A stretch of DNA of 64,000 bases. Origin: Streptomyces zhaozhouensis (GTDB taxonomy: Bacteria > Actinomycetota > Actinomycetes > Streptomycetales > Streptomycetaceae). The stretch covers positions 38,055 to 102,054 of the forward strand of contig NZ_OCNE01000023.1 of the NCBI RefSeq assembly GCF_900230195.1. Direction: 5' to 3'. The notes under the pieces were generated by a model. It did no database searches. It had not been told where the DNA came from and saw only the letters and a list, made by a program, of their open reading frames with translations. The translations under genes were made by a program, and so were the position numbers. Positions within the stretch are counted from its first letter, which is position 1. Each line of letters starts with the position of its first letter. Shown here in pieces: positions 33,897 through 42,024 of the stretch.

Positions 33897-34826
33897 TTGA
33901 CGACCGAAGAGACGACCGGACAACAGCCCCCTCGCGTCGGCTTCTTCACCGACACCTCCGTCTGCATCGGCTGCAAGGCGTGCGAGGTGGCCTGCAAGGA
34001 GTGGAACCTGGTCCCCGAGGACGGGCTGACGCTCACCGGCATGAGCTACGACAACACCGCCGCGCTCGGTGCCTCCACCTGGCGGCATGTCGCCTTCGTC
34101 GAGCAGACCAAGCCGCTCGGCGGGCAGCAGGCCCATCAACCCCACGCCGACCTCGACGTGTTGGCCCTCGCCGCGCGGGGCTCCGCCACCCCCGTCGACG
34201 AGGCGGCGATCACCCCCACCACGCCGGGGCCGCCGACCGCCGACGGGCGCACCGAGCTGCGCTGGCTGATGGCGTCCGACGTCTGCAAGCACTGCACCGA
34301 GGCGGCCTGCCTCGACGTCTGCCCCACCGGCGCGCTCTTCCGCACCGAGTTCGGCAGCGTCGTCGTCCAGCAGGACGTCTGCAACGGCTGCGGCTACTGC
34401 GTGCCGGCCTGCCCGTTCGGCGTGATCGAGCAACGCGAGGGCGACGGAAGGGCGTTCAAGTGCACGCTCTGCTACGACCGGCTCGGCGCCGGGCAGGAGC
34501 CGGCCTGCGCCAAGTCCTGCCCCACGGAGTCCATCCAGTTCGGGCCGCTGGACGAGCTGCGCGAACGGGCCGAGCGGCGGGTCGCCCAACTCCGCGAGGG
34601 CGGCGTCCCCGACGCCCGCCTCTACGGCGCCGACCCGGACGACGGGGTCGGCGGCGGCGGCGCGTTCTTCCTGCTGCTGGACGAGCCCGAGGTGTACGGG
34701 CTGCCGCCGGACCCCAGGGTCACCACGCGTGACCTGCCCACCATGTGGCGGCACGCCGCGCTGGCCGCCCTCACCCTGCTCGGCGGGATCGCCGCCGCGC
34801 ACCGCGTCTTCGGGAGGAAGCGATGA
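33897..34826 (+). CDS. fdhB: Formate dehydrogenase iron-sulfur (beta) subunit
   Basis: A 309-residue ferredoxin-like electron carrier with four cysteine clusters for [4Fe-4S] centres: CIGCKACEVAC, CKHCTEAACLDVCPTGA, CNGCGYCVPACPFG and CTLCYDRLGAGQEPACAKSCPTE (one or two cysteines of each pair shared). A C-terminal hydrophobic helix (ALAALTLLGGIAAAHRVFG) would dock it to the membrane. The start is TTG with GGAGGT 8 bases upstream, 3 bases after the fdhA stop. It passes electrons from FdhA to the NrfD-type subunit. Confidence 0.92.
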   Translation: MTTEETTGQQPPRVGFFTDTSVCIGCKACEVACKEWNLVPEDGLTLTGMSYDNTAALGASTWRHVAFVEQTKPLGGQQAHQPHADLDVLALAARGSATPVDEAAITPTTPGPPTADGRTELRWLMASDVCKHCTEAACLDVCPTGALFRTEFGSVVVQQDVCNGCGYCVPACPFGVIEQREGDGRAFKCTLCYDRLGAGQEPACAKSCPTESIQFGPLDELRERAERRVAQLREGGVPDARLYGADPDDGVGGGGAFFLLLDEPEVYGLPPDPRVTTRDLPTMWRHAALAALTLLGGIAAAHRVFGRKR

Positions 34827-35848
34827 GCGAGGCACGAGTCACCCGCGACGGGCTCGCGGGGGTTCACCCGGGGCGCGAGGCGCGCTTCGGCAACGGGCTC
34901 GACGACGGGCGGCGGCCGCGGGAGCGACGGATGGTGCCCGGGGCGGAGTTCACCTCCTACTACGGGCGGCCGGTGCTCAAGGTGCCGTCGTGGGCGGCGC
35001 GGGACATCGCCGGCTACATGTTCCTCGGCGGGTTGGCCGGCGCCGGCTCCGCGCTGGCCGCCGCCGCCCAGCTCACGGGGCGCCCGGCCACGGCGCGGGC
35101 GTTGAAGCTCAGCTCGCTGGGCGCGATCTCGCTGTCCACCGCCGCCCTCGTCAACGACCTGGGACGGCCGGCCCGTTTCCTCAACATGCTGCGCGTCGCC
35201 AAGCCGACGTCGCCGATGAGCGTCGGCTCCTGGCTGCTCGCCGGCTACGGCCCGGCGGCCGGGCTGGCGGCGGCCAGCGCCGCGACGGGGCTGCTGCCGC
35301 GCGTCGGCACGGCGGCGACGCTGGCCGCGGCCGGGCTCGGCCCGGCCGTCGCCACCTACACGGGGGTGCTGCTCGCCGACACCGCCGTGCCCTCCTGGCA
35401 CGAGGCACACCGCGAACTCCCGCACCCGTTCGCCGCCTCCGCCGCCACGGCCGCCGCCGGCATGGCCCTGCTCGCCGGCCCCCGCCGGGAGAACGGGCCG
35501 GCCCGGGGCGTCGCGGCGCTGGCGGCCGGCGCGGAGGCGCTGGCGCTGCGCTCCCTGCTGACCAGCGCGGGGCACGCCGCCGAGCCCTACCGCACGGGCC
35601 GCCCGGGGCGGCTGCTGACCACCGCCAAACGCCTCGCGTTCCTCGGCACGGCGGGCGCCACGCTCCTCGCCGGCCGCAACCGCGCGGCCGCTGCCGTCAG
35701 CGGCGCCACCCTGCTGGCCGCCTCCGCCGCCACCCGCTTCGCCGTCTTCCACGCGGGCATCGCCTCCGCCCGCGACCCCAAGTACACGGTCCTCCCGCAG
35801 CGGCTGCGCCTCCGGGCGGAGGGCGGGGCACCGCCGGCGACGGCATAG
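34823..35848 (+). CDS. NrfD/PsrC-type membrane subunit of formate dehydrogenase
   Basis: A 341-residue protein with about eight to nine hydrophobic helices (DIAGYMFLGGLAGAGSALAA, LSSLGAISLSTAALVNDLGRPARFLNMLRVAKPTSPMSVGSW, and others). The LGRPxRFxNMLRxxxPTSPMSxG stretch is typical of NrfD/PsrC quinol-interacting subunits, which replace the cytochrome b gamma subunit of E. coli FDH-N. The ATG overlaps the fdhB stop. It would reduce menaquinone. No FdhD or FdhE maturation factor is in the window. Confidence 0.87.
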   Translation: MSEARVTRDGLAGVHPGREARFGNGLDDGRRPRERRMVPGAEFTSYYGRPVLKVPSWAARDIAGYMFLGGLAGAGSALAAAAQLTGRPATARALKLSSLGAISLSTAALVNDLGRPARFLNMLRVAKPTSPMSVGSWLLAGYGPAAGLAAASAATGLLPRVGTAATLAAAGLGPAVATYTGVLLADTAVPSWHEAHRELPHPFAASAATAAAGMALLAGPRRENGPARGVAALAAGAEALALRSLLTSAGHAAEPYRTGRPGRLLTTAKRLAFLGTAGATLLAGRNRAAAAVSGATLLAASAATRFAVFHAGIASARDPKYTVLPQRLRLRAEGGAPPATA

Positions 35849-35873
35849 CCGGCGTGGCTGGCCGCGCGCCTCA

Positions 35874-35905
35874 CGCCCCCGCGAAGATCCAAACGAGACG
35901 GCCTA
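35874..35905. repeat. Solo arm of the MITE-like repeat
   Basis: CGCCCCCGCGAAGATCCAAA continuing to CGAGACGGCCTA matches the reverse complement of the left arm of the element at 29344-29513 with about three mismatches. It lies between the converging NrfD-type and Pr6Pr-like genes, and its last three bases form the stop codon (TAG) of the latter. Confidence 0.75.
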
Positions 35906-36562
35906 CGCCGGTGCCGGCGCCCGGGACGCCGGCGGCGCCCCCGTCGCGCGGGCCGTCGCGACGAGGACGTAGCCGAGGGCGAGGGTGGTGGCGGCGAGGG
36001 TGGCGAGAGCCGGGAGGAACGTCGGGTCGGACGGGTCCAGGAAGGGGTAGATCGCGACGTCCGAGAAGAGATAGACCACGAGGTAGGCCAGCAGCGCCCC
36101 GGCCCAGGTCAGCGGGTACCACCAGCGGGCGTTGCGCTGGCGGCGGCCCACGCAGAGCCAGTCGACGAGCGCGGCGAGCGGGGTGAGCAGGTGCTCGAAG
36201 AAGGACCAGGTCTCGTCGATGCCGCCGCCCATCGCCGTGAACCAGGTGGTCATCACCACCAGCAGGCTGACGGACAGCAGCCCGCGCAGCCAGGCCGTGG
36301 GCGGCTCCGGGCGGCGCAGCGCCGCCGCCGTGAGGGTGGCGACGACGACCGCCGAGTAGCCGACCGCCGCGGCCACGCTCGCCAACTGGCTGAGCGCGAG
36401 CAGCGTGCCGCCCTCGGTCGCCCGGTAGCCGAGGACCGCGCAGACGACGATCAGCACCCGCCACAGCGTCTCGCCGAGGAGCGTGCCGGACGGGCGGTCG
36501 GAGGGCGGGGCCGGCGGGGCGGGCGCGGGGCGCGGGCGCTGGTACGTCGGGGCGTGGTGCAT
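35903..36562 (-). CDS. Pr6Pr-like integral membrane protein
   Basis: A 219-residue protein with a proline-rich cytoplasmic N-terminus and six predicted helices. Landmarks such as FTAMGGGIDETWSFFEHLLTPLAALVDWL, WWYPLTWAGALLAYLVVYLF and IYPFLDP fit the Pr6Pr (FAR-17a/AIG1-like) family, whose function in bacteria is unknown. The stop codon lies within a repeat arm, so the natural C-terminus may have been altered. It is monocistronic. Confidence 0.7.
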   Translation of the reverse strand: MHHAPTYQRPRPAPAPPAPPSDRPSGTLLGETLWRVLIVVCAVLGYRATEGGTLLALSQLASVAAAVGYSAVVVATLTAAALRRPEPPTAWLRGLLSVSLLVVMTTWFTAMGGGIDETWSFFEHLLTPLAALVDWLCVGRRQRNARWWYPLTWAGALLAYLVVYLFSDVAIYPFLDPSDPTFLPALATLAATTLALGYVLVATARATGAPPASRAPAPA

Positions 36563-36765
36563 CGGGGGGTGGATCCTTCGGAAGGCGGTCCCTCAAGGCG
36601 CGCGGGCGGCCTTTCGCGGAGGTGACCTTTCGCGGGCGCGGCCTTACGAGCGTAGGACCCGGAGGGCCCCGGCGGGCGCCACGCGGCGCCGCTGCCATGG
36701 CCTTGTCGCGAAGGGGTTTCGAAGTTGTGACAGGGACGGCCCCGGGGCCGCGCGAACCGGCCGGC
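36563..36765. other. Intergenic region between Pr6Pr-like and DinB-like genes
   Basis: Both neighbours are on the minus strand. The region upstream of the Pr6Pr-like start should contain its promoter; nothing specific was recognised. Confidence 0.3.
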
Positions 36766-37284
36766 TCAGTCCGTTCCGTCCCGCAACAGGCCGCGCACAT
36801 AGGCCGCCTGGCCCACGTGCTGGAGGTCCTCCGCGACGAGGCTGACCAGCCGGACGCCGAGCGTCACGGGCGGGTTCCAGCGGTCGTCGACGATCTCGGC
36901 CAGGTCGCCGATCTTCACCCTGTTGAGGTAGGAGACGGTCCGCTCGTGGACGCCGACGTGGTACCCGATCAGCAGGTCGGCCTCGGGGGCGCCGAGCGCC
37001 GCCACGTCCTCGGAGGTGTGGCCGAAGCCGGTGGCCTCGGTGGGGAACGGCAACGCGAACCGTTCGGCCCAGCGGTCCCGCGTCCACACCTGCGCCCGGC
37101 CGGTGACCTCGGCGATGTGGTCGTCCTGCACCCGGGTGAGGTGCCAGACCAGCCAGCCGATCGGGTTGGCCCGGGGGCCGACGCGGGCGGCGATCTCCTC
37201 GGGGGTCAGCCCGGTGACGGTGGCCTCCACCTCCTCCCTGATCCGGTCGAAGGCGTCCACCAGCAGCTCGGTGCTCGCGTTCAC
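36766..37284 (-). CDS. DinB/DUF664-family protein (possible mycothiol-dependent enzyme)
   Basis: A 172-residue four-helix DinB-fold protein. Metal ligands are likely His48 (WLVWHLTRVQDDH) and His156 (AEDLQHVGQAAYVRG), the usual spacing in this family. Actinobacterial DUF664/DinB proteins include mycothiol S-transferases and isomerases; the precise reaction is not known. It is monocistronic. Confidence 0.82.
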   Translation of the reverse strand: MNASTELLVDAFDRIREEVEATVTGLTPEEIAARVGPRANPIGWLVWHLTRVQDDHIAEVTGRAQVWTRDRWAERFALPFPTEATGFGHTSEDVAALGAPEADLLIGYHVGVHERTVSYLNRVKIGDLAEIVDDRWNPPVTLGVRLVSLVAEDLQHVGQAAYVRGLLRDGTD

Positions 37285-37421
37285 GACGGGCTCCTCTCGG
37301 CGTCGGGTCGGGCCGGCGGCGGGCTCCGGGGCGGCCCGCGACGAGGTCCGGCACAGCGACTATGGCACCGGGCGCCCCCGGGCGCCCGCTCATACGACGG
37401 CGCGCCCCCTGACACGACGAC

Positions 37422-37447
37422 GCGCCCCCGCGTTTCCACGGGGGCGC
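37422..37447. terminator. Terminator of the SPFH operon
   Basis: GCGCCCCCG (37422-37430) and CGGGGGCGC (37439-37447) form a perfect 9-bp stem with an 8-base loop, 26 bases past the SPFH stop on the minus strand. Confidence 0.75.
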
Positions 37448-37473
37448 TCGCTCCGGTCAGGGAAGGGAGACCG

Positions 37474-38805
37474 TCACTCCTGGGCGGCCTGCCGCAACTG
37501 GGCCGCGAGCGCCGCTTGCGACGAAGGCGCGCGGTCCCCCCGGTCGGCACCGTCCAGCCGGGGCAGCAGCTGCGCCGTCAGCAGGGTGGCCAGCGCGGAG
37601 GAGTCGCCCCCCGAGCCGGCGTCGGTGCGGACGACCACCGGCTGCGGGGCCTTCCCCGCCAGCTCGGCGCCGACCTCCAGCCGGCGCCTGGCCAACTCGT
37701 ACTGGAGCACCGCCCGGTTGTCCCGGTACGCCTGCGCCAGCCGGCGCTGCGCCCTGGCCTCGTTCTCCGCCGCGATCAGCCCGCTGCGGCCCCTGGTCTC
37801 GATCTCGAACCTGACGCGCTGGGCGTTGGTCTCCTGCTTCTCCAGCAGCTGGGCGACCTGCTCGCGGGCGTTGTTCAGCGCCGCGTTGACCTCGACGATC
37901 CGGGCGTCGCGCACCTTCTTGGCCCGTTCGATGTCCATGCCCAGCGCGTCGATCCGCCGCTTGCGGGTCAGGCCCCACTCCTGGTCGTAGGCGACGCGCT
38001 CCTTGGCGACCCGCTCGCGGGTGGCCAAGTGCTGCTGGTACTGGGCGGGCAGTTGGACGTCGGGGATGTTGCTGCCGGTGATCCGCACGCCGTAGCGGGA
38101 GAGCTGCCGGTTCAGCAGCTCCTGCATGTCGGCGACGTCGGAGCCGCGCAGGTCGTAGGCGCGTTCGGTGCTGATCTGCCGGGCGCGCTGCCGGATGGCG
38201 TCCTGCACGGCGCTGGAGAGCACCAGGTCGAAGTTGCCGGCCCCGATGATCCGGACGAAGAGCACCGCGTCGGTGATCCGGAACTTCAGGAAGAACTCGA
38301 TCGACCGCAGCGGCACGTTCTCCCGCGTGGGGCAGGCCATGACCGGCGCGGAGTAGGGGATCTCGGTCGACGTGTCGACCACGAACTCCACCCGCGACCA
38401 CGGGTGCCACAGGTAGTGGCGGCCCGGGTCCAGCGTCCTGACCACCGCGCCGTAGCGGGTGAGGATGCCGTTGGTGCCCTGCTCGATCTCGACGATCGAC
38501 GAACGCCACCACCACAGCCCGCCGGCGAGCAGCAGCGCCAGGCCGAGGCCGTAGGCGGGCACGGCCAGCGCGTCGTAGGCGAACTCGCCGACGCCGGACG
38601 CGTCCTGCACGGCCAGCATCACGCCGGTCAGCATGGCGAAGACGCCCAGCCACAGCGGCGCCATCCACCACAGGCGGCGGCGGTGGCGCGGGATGATGAC
38701 GGGGGTCAGCGTTCCCGCGTCGCCGCCGCGCAGCAACTGGGCGACCTCGCCCCAGGGGGCCACCGCCTCCGCGATGACCGAACGGTTTCCGCGCGGCGTG
38801 CTCAT
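37474..38805 (-). CDS. SPFH/Band-7 membrane protein, second of a tandem pair
   Basis: A 443-residue protein. Two hydrophobic segments lie at about residues 46-66 and 77-98. The SPFH domain follows (about 100-290: VEIEQGTNGILTRYGAVVRTLDPGRHYLWHPW ... SSAVQDAIRQRARQISTERAYDL), then a long charged coiled-coil (about 265-370). Its ATG overlaps the stop of the first SPFH gene. The pair recalls HflK/HflC or flotillin partners that assemble into ring-like membrane scaffolds, but no FtsH or NfeD gene is adjacent. Role unknown. Confidence 0.8.
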   Translation of the reverse strand: MSTPRGNRSVIAEAVAPWGEVAQLLRGGDAGTLTPVIIPRHRRRLWWMAPLWLGVFAMLTGVMLAVQDASGVGEFAYDALAVPAYGLGLALLLAGGLWWWRSSIVEIEQGTNGILTRYGAVVRTLDPGRHYLWHPWSRVEFVVDTSTEIPYSAPVMACPTRENVPLRSIEFFLKFRITDAVLFVRIIGAGNFDLVLSSAVQDAIRQRARQISTERAYDLRGSDVADMQELLNRQLSRYGVRITGSNIPDVQLPAQYQQHLATRERVAKERVAYDQEWGLTRKRRIDALGMDIERAKKVRDARIVEVNAALNNAREQVAQLLEKQETNAQRVRFEIETRGRSGLIAAENEARAQRRLAQAYRDNRAVLQYELARRRLEVGAELAGKAPQPVVVRTDAGSGGDSSALATLLTAQLLPRLDGADRGDRAPSSQAALAAQLRQAAQE

Positions 38806-40568
38806 GCGTCACCCTCCTCGTCCTCGCCGAAGGCGCGGTCGCCGAACGCGCCGGAGAAGCCCCCGGCGTCGCCGAACTCCCCGGGCGCGCCCGGCACTTC
38901 GAACCCGCGCGGGTCGGCCGGCCCCCCGGCGGCCGAACCCGCGTCGTCGCCCGGCCCCGTGGCGGAGCCGGCGTCCTCGCCGGGTGACGGGACGACGGTC
39001 GGCCTGGCGGCCTCCCGCAGCGCGTCGATCTCGGCCTGCCGGCCGGCGATCCGCTCGGCCACCTCCGGCAGCCTGGCCCGCACCGCCGCCATGTCGGCCT
39101 CGGTGAACAGCTCGGCGCCGCGCTCACCCACCAACTGCCGGGCCAGCGCCAGGAAGTCGACACCGGTCGCGCCGTCGCCGTCCCGTTCCGCGCCGATCCG
39201 CACCAGCCGGGGCAGATGGTCGGCGACCTGCTCCAACGTGTCCAGCACCTGCTGCTGGTACCGGTACTCCAGGATCTCCGGCGCCTCGGCGGCGGTCACC
39301 GCGCGGATGTCGAGCGCCTGGGCCTCCAGCAGCGCCGCGTTGGCCCGCGCCTCGGACTCGGCCATCACGTAGCGCTCGCGGGCGAGCGCCTCGGCGCGGT
39401 TGGTCTCCCGCTCCACGGCGGTGTCCATCTGCGCCTGGTACTGGGCGATGTCGGCCTGGATCGCGGAGAGTTCCTCCTGCTGGGTGGCCAACTCCTTGGT
39501 CAGATCGCCCTCGTCCTGCTCCTTGCGGAGCTGGAGCGCGTACTCATGGGTGTACGCCTCCTTGGCGACCCGCACCATCTCGGGCGCGGCGAGGTCCATC
39601 CGGTAGCCCCGGTCGCTGGGCTCGGCGTGGGTGATGTTGGCGTTGGTCAGCGCGACGGCCGGCAGGAACTGCTGGTTGAGCTGTTCGAGCAGCCGCCCGG
39701 TGTCCTCGCCCACCATGTTGTAGATGCCGGCGGCCTCCTGTTCGTAGATGAGGCTGCGAATGGTCTCGCTGACCGCGTTGTTCAGCTTCTCCTGGAAGCC
39801 GCGCACCGCGCCCAGGGTGTAGACGAATTCCACCGGGTCACTGATACGGAACTGAATGAAGAGGTCGATCGACGCCTTCACCCCGCTGCGCGTCGGGGCC
39901 TCGCGGACCGGCGCGTTGAACGGGTATTCGCGGGTGGTGTTGATGATGTAGGAAACGCGCTTCCAGGGGTTCAGCAGAATGACCCGGCCCGGACCGACGA
40001 CCTGTTCCAGTTTGCCGAACCTGGTGATCAGCGCGTGGCAGCCGTCGGGCACCATCACCATGCCCTGGCGCCACCAGACGAAGCCGAACGCCAGCACCAC
40101 GATCACCCAGGAATGGACGCCGAAGAGCGGGTTGGTCAGCACGTCGTCCGTGGCGGCGCCGACGACCAGCGTGCCGACCGCCACCACGACGAGCAGCAGG
40201 AGCACCGGCAACATGCTCAGCAGCGAACGGCCGCGCGGGATCACCATCGGGCAGATGACGTGCAGGCCGCCTCCGCCCGCGCGGCGCTGCTCGCTGTGGT
40301 TCAGCGCCTCGCCCGCGTCGTCCAGCGCGACGGTCTTCTGCTCCATGACGGTGTCGGTCGCGGCACCGCCCTGGTCCTTGGCGGCGGGAAAGTCGTTCGG
40401 GTCCATTCCGTCGTCCCGGCCGGCCGCTCCCCCCTGCGTTCCGCCGTTCTCCATCTCGCCGAGGCGGCTGTGGACCTCGCTCCGCACCGCGGCCCTGGGG
40501 TCCGTTCCCTCGGTCACCGCACGCGCGATTCTTCTCACGCTCTGATTTCGCGCCACGTGTCCCCCCAT
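38802..40568 (-). CDS. SPFH/Band-7 membrane protein, first of a tandem pair
   Basis: A 588-residue protein. An acidic, low-complexity N-terminus precedes two hydrophobic segments (about 115-137 and 148-165), then the SPFH domain (about 165-355: VPDGCHALITRFGKLEQVVGPGRVILLNPW...) and an extended coiled-coil (about 345-450). The C-terminal 70 residues are Gly/Asp/Ala-rich. The start at ATG 40568 has a weak ribosome site; an in-frame GTG five codons later has GGGGGGA close by. It is translationally coupled to the second SPFH gene. The two are homologous but divergent, which suggests a mixed oligomer. Confidence 0.8.
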   Translation of the reverse strand: MGGHVARNQSVRRIARAVTEGTDPRAAVRSEVHSRLGEMENGGTQGGAAGRDDGMDPNDFPAAKDQGGAATDTVMEQKTVALDDAGEALNHSEQRRAGGGGLHVICPMVIPRGRSLLSMLPVLLLLVVVAVGTLVVGAATDDVLTNPLFGVHSWVIVVLAFGFVWWRQGMVMVPDGCHALITRFGKLEQVVGPGRVILLNPWKRVSYIINTTREYPFNAPVREAPTRSGVKASIDLFIQFRISDPVEFVYTLGAVRGFQEKLNNAVSETIRSLIYEQEAAGIYNMVGEDTGRLLEQLNQQFLPAVALTNANITHAEPSDRGYRMDLAAPEMVRVAKEAYTHEYALQLRKEQDEGDLTKELATQQEELSAIQADIAQYQAQMDTAVERETNRAEALARERYVMAESEARANAALLEAQALDIRAVTAAEAPEILEYRYQQQVLDTLEQVADHLPRLVRIGAERDGDGATGVDFLALARQLVGERGAELFTEADMAAVRARLPEVAERIAGRQAEIDALREAARPTVVPSPGEDAGSATGPGDDAGSAAGGPADPRGFEVPGAPGEFGDAGGFSGAFGDRAFGEDEEGDA

Positions 40569-40627
40569 CTTTTCTTCCGTCGTACGTGTGCGTCGTGCAT
40601 ACGCGTCCGCACGTTACCCGCCGTACG

Positions 40628-40659
40628 CGCGCCGGTCATTCGACACCATGACCGGCGCG
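40628..40659. terminator. Hairpin between aldo-keto reductase and SPFH operon
   Basis: CGCGCCGGTCAT (40628-40639) and ATGACCGGCGCG (40648-40659) form a perfect 12-bp stem with an 8-base loop. It is 70 bases past the aldo-keto reductase stop and 60 bases before the SPFH start, on the same strand, so it probably insulates the two. Confidence 0.7.
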
Positions 40660-40728
40660 GGGGAAAGGCGGAACGGGGGATCGTTACAGGGTTAACGCCT
40701 GGGCGCGGGGGTCGCGCGGTCCGGTGGC

Positions 40729-41712
40729 TCAGCGCAGCGGGACGGACACCCCGGTCACCGCGTGCGGGGTGTAGGGCTCGGCGAGATACGCGATCTCCTC
40801 CTCGGTGAGGGTGAGTTCGGTCGCGGCGAGGGCGTCCTCGACATGGCCGGCGCGGGTGGCGCCGACGATGGGGGCGGTGACGGTGGGCTGGGCGAGCAGC
40901 CAGGCGAGGGCGACCCGGGCCGGCGGGACCTCGCGTCGGCGCGCGGTCTCCCGCACCCGGTCGACGATCTCCCGGTCGCCCGGCTGGTAGAGCGTGCCGG
41001 TCATGACGTCGGTCTCCGAGCGGGCGGTGGCCTCCTCCCAGGGGCGGGTGAGCCGTCCGCGCGCGAGCGGGCTCCACGGGATGACGCCCACGCCCTGGTC
41101 GGCGCAGAGCGGCAGCATCTCGCGCTCCTCCTCGCGGTAGAGCAGGTTGTAGTGGTTCTGCATGGAGACGAAGCGGGTCCAGCCGTTGCGCTCGGCGGTG
41201 TGCTGGGCCTTGGCGAACTGCCAGGCCCACATCGAGGAGGCCCCGATGTAGCGGGCCTTGCCGGCCTTCACCACGTCGTGCAGGGCCTCCATGGTCTCCT
41301 CGACCGGGGTGTCCGGGTCGAAGCGGTGGATCTGGTAGAGGTCGACGTAGTCGGTGCCGAGGCGGCGCAGGCTGTGGTCGATCTCGCCGAGGATCGCCTT
41401 GCGCGACAGCCCGGCGCCGTTGGGCCCCGGGCGCGTCCTGCCGAAGACCTTGGTGGCGATGACGACCTCGTCGCGGCGGGCGAACTCGGCGAGGGCGCGT
41501 CCCGTGATCTCCTCGCTGGTGCCGTCGGAGTAGACGTTGGCCGTGTCGAAGAACGTGACGCCGGCCTCGACGGCCCGGCGGATCAACGGCCGGCTGTTCT
41601 CCTCGTCCAGCGTCCAGGGGTGGGCGCCGCGCTCGGGCACCCCGAAGCTCATGCAGCCGAGGCAGACCACCGAGACCTCCAGGCCCGTCGCCCCCAGTCG
41701 TGTGTACCGCAC
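40729..41712 (-). CDS. Aldo/keto reductase
   Basis: A 327-residue TIM-barrel NADPH oxidoreductase. It opens with the standard VRYTRLGATGLEVSVVCLGCMSFG, carries the catalytic Asp-Tyr region TFFDTANVYSDGTSEE, the Lys in VVIATKVFG and the His in VDLYQIHRFD, and has a C-terminal cofactor segment with VGATRAGHVEDALAA. The start is GTG at 41712 with GGGAGG upstream. It is monocistronic. Substrate unknown. Confidence 0.9.
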   Translation of the reverse strand: MRYTRLGATGLEVSVVCLGCMSFGVPERGAHPWTLDEENSRPLIRRAVEAGVTFFDTANVYSDGTSEEITGRALAEFARRDEVVIATKVFGRTRPGPNGAGLSRKAILGEIDHSLRRLGTDYVDLYQIHRFDPDTPVEETMEALHDVVKAGKARYIGASSMWAWQFAKAQHTAERNGWTRFVSMQNHYNLLYREEEREMLPLCADQGVGVIPWSPLARGRLTRPWEEATARSETDVMTGTLYQPGDREIVDRVRETARRREVPPARVALAWLLAQPTVTAPIVGATRAGHVEDALAATELTLTEEEIAYLAEPYTPHAVTGVSVPLR

Positions 41713-41833
41713 CCGGCCTCCCGTGGCTCGTCTTCGGCCGTGTCCTCCCCGGCCGTGGAGGTGCCGAGCGTAGAGGGCTGGAGTCCACACGAGGCAAGTC
41801 CTCCCCGGTCAAGTCGCCGCCGTGCGCGGACCG

Positions 41834-41922
41834 TTGACAAACCCCGGACATGCTTGAAAACTCTGACTTCTGAACGCAAGAGTTAGATGAAAACAACTCA
41901 AATATTTGCGTTCACTTCGCAA
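41834..41922 (+). promoter_or_regulatory. AT-rich control region with three TTGCG/CGCAA half-sites before the glycosidase
   Basis: In the 312-bp divergent gap (41713-42024) an AT-rich patch holds TTGACA (41834-41839, possible -35, no good -10), then GAACGCAAGAGTT (41872-41884) and AACTC...TTGCGTTC (41895-41899, 41906-41913) as an interrupted inverted repeat. A further inverted partner CGCAA lies at 41918-41922, forming TTGCG-7-CGCAA. Such clustered half-sites suggest a sugar-responsive regulator. Nearer the gene, CCCCCACGGG is repeated in tandem (41981-42000). Confidence 0.5.
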
Positions 41923-42024
41923 GTTCGAGGCAGGCGCCCTTCCTTGGCGCCCTGGCACCGGTAGTCCAGCTCTCTGTCGTCCCCCACGGGCCCCCACGGG
42001 GACCCCCACAGAACTGAGGTCACC

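Noticed and set aside
29432..34732. A 1766-codon open frame on the plus strand over the formate dehydrogenase genes
   Set aside because: It is an Arg/Pro/Gly-rich shadow in a different frame of fdhA and fdhB, a common effect of extreme third-position GC; it has no domains.
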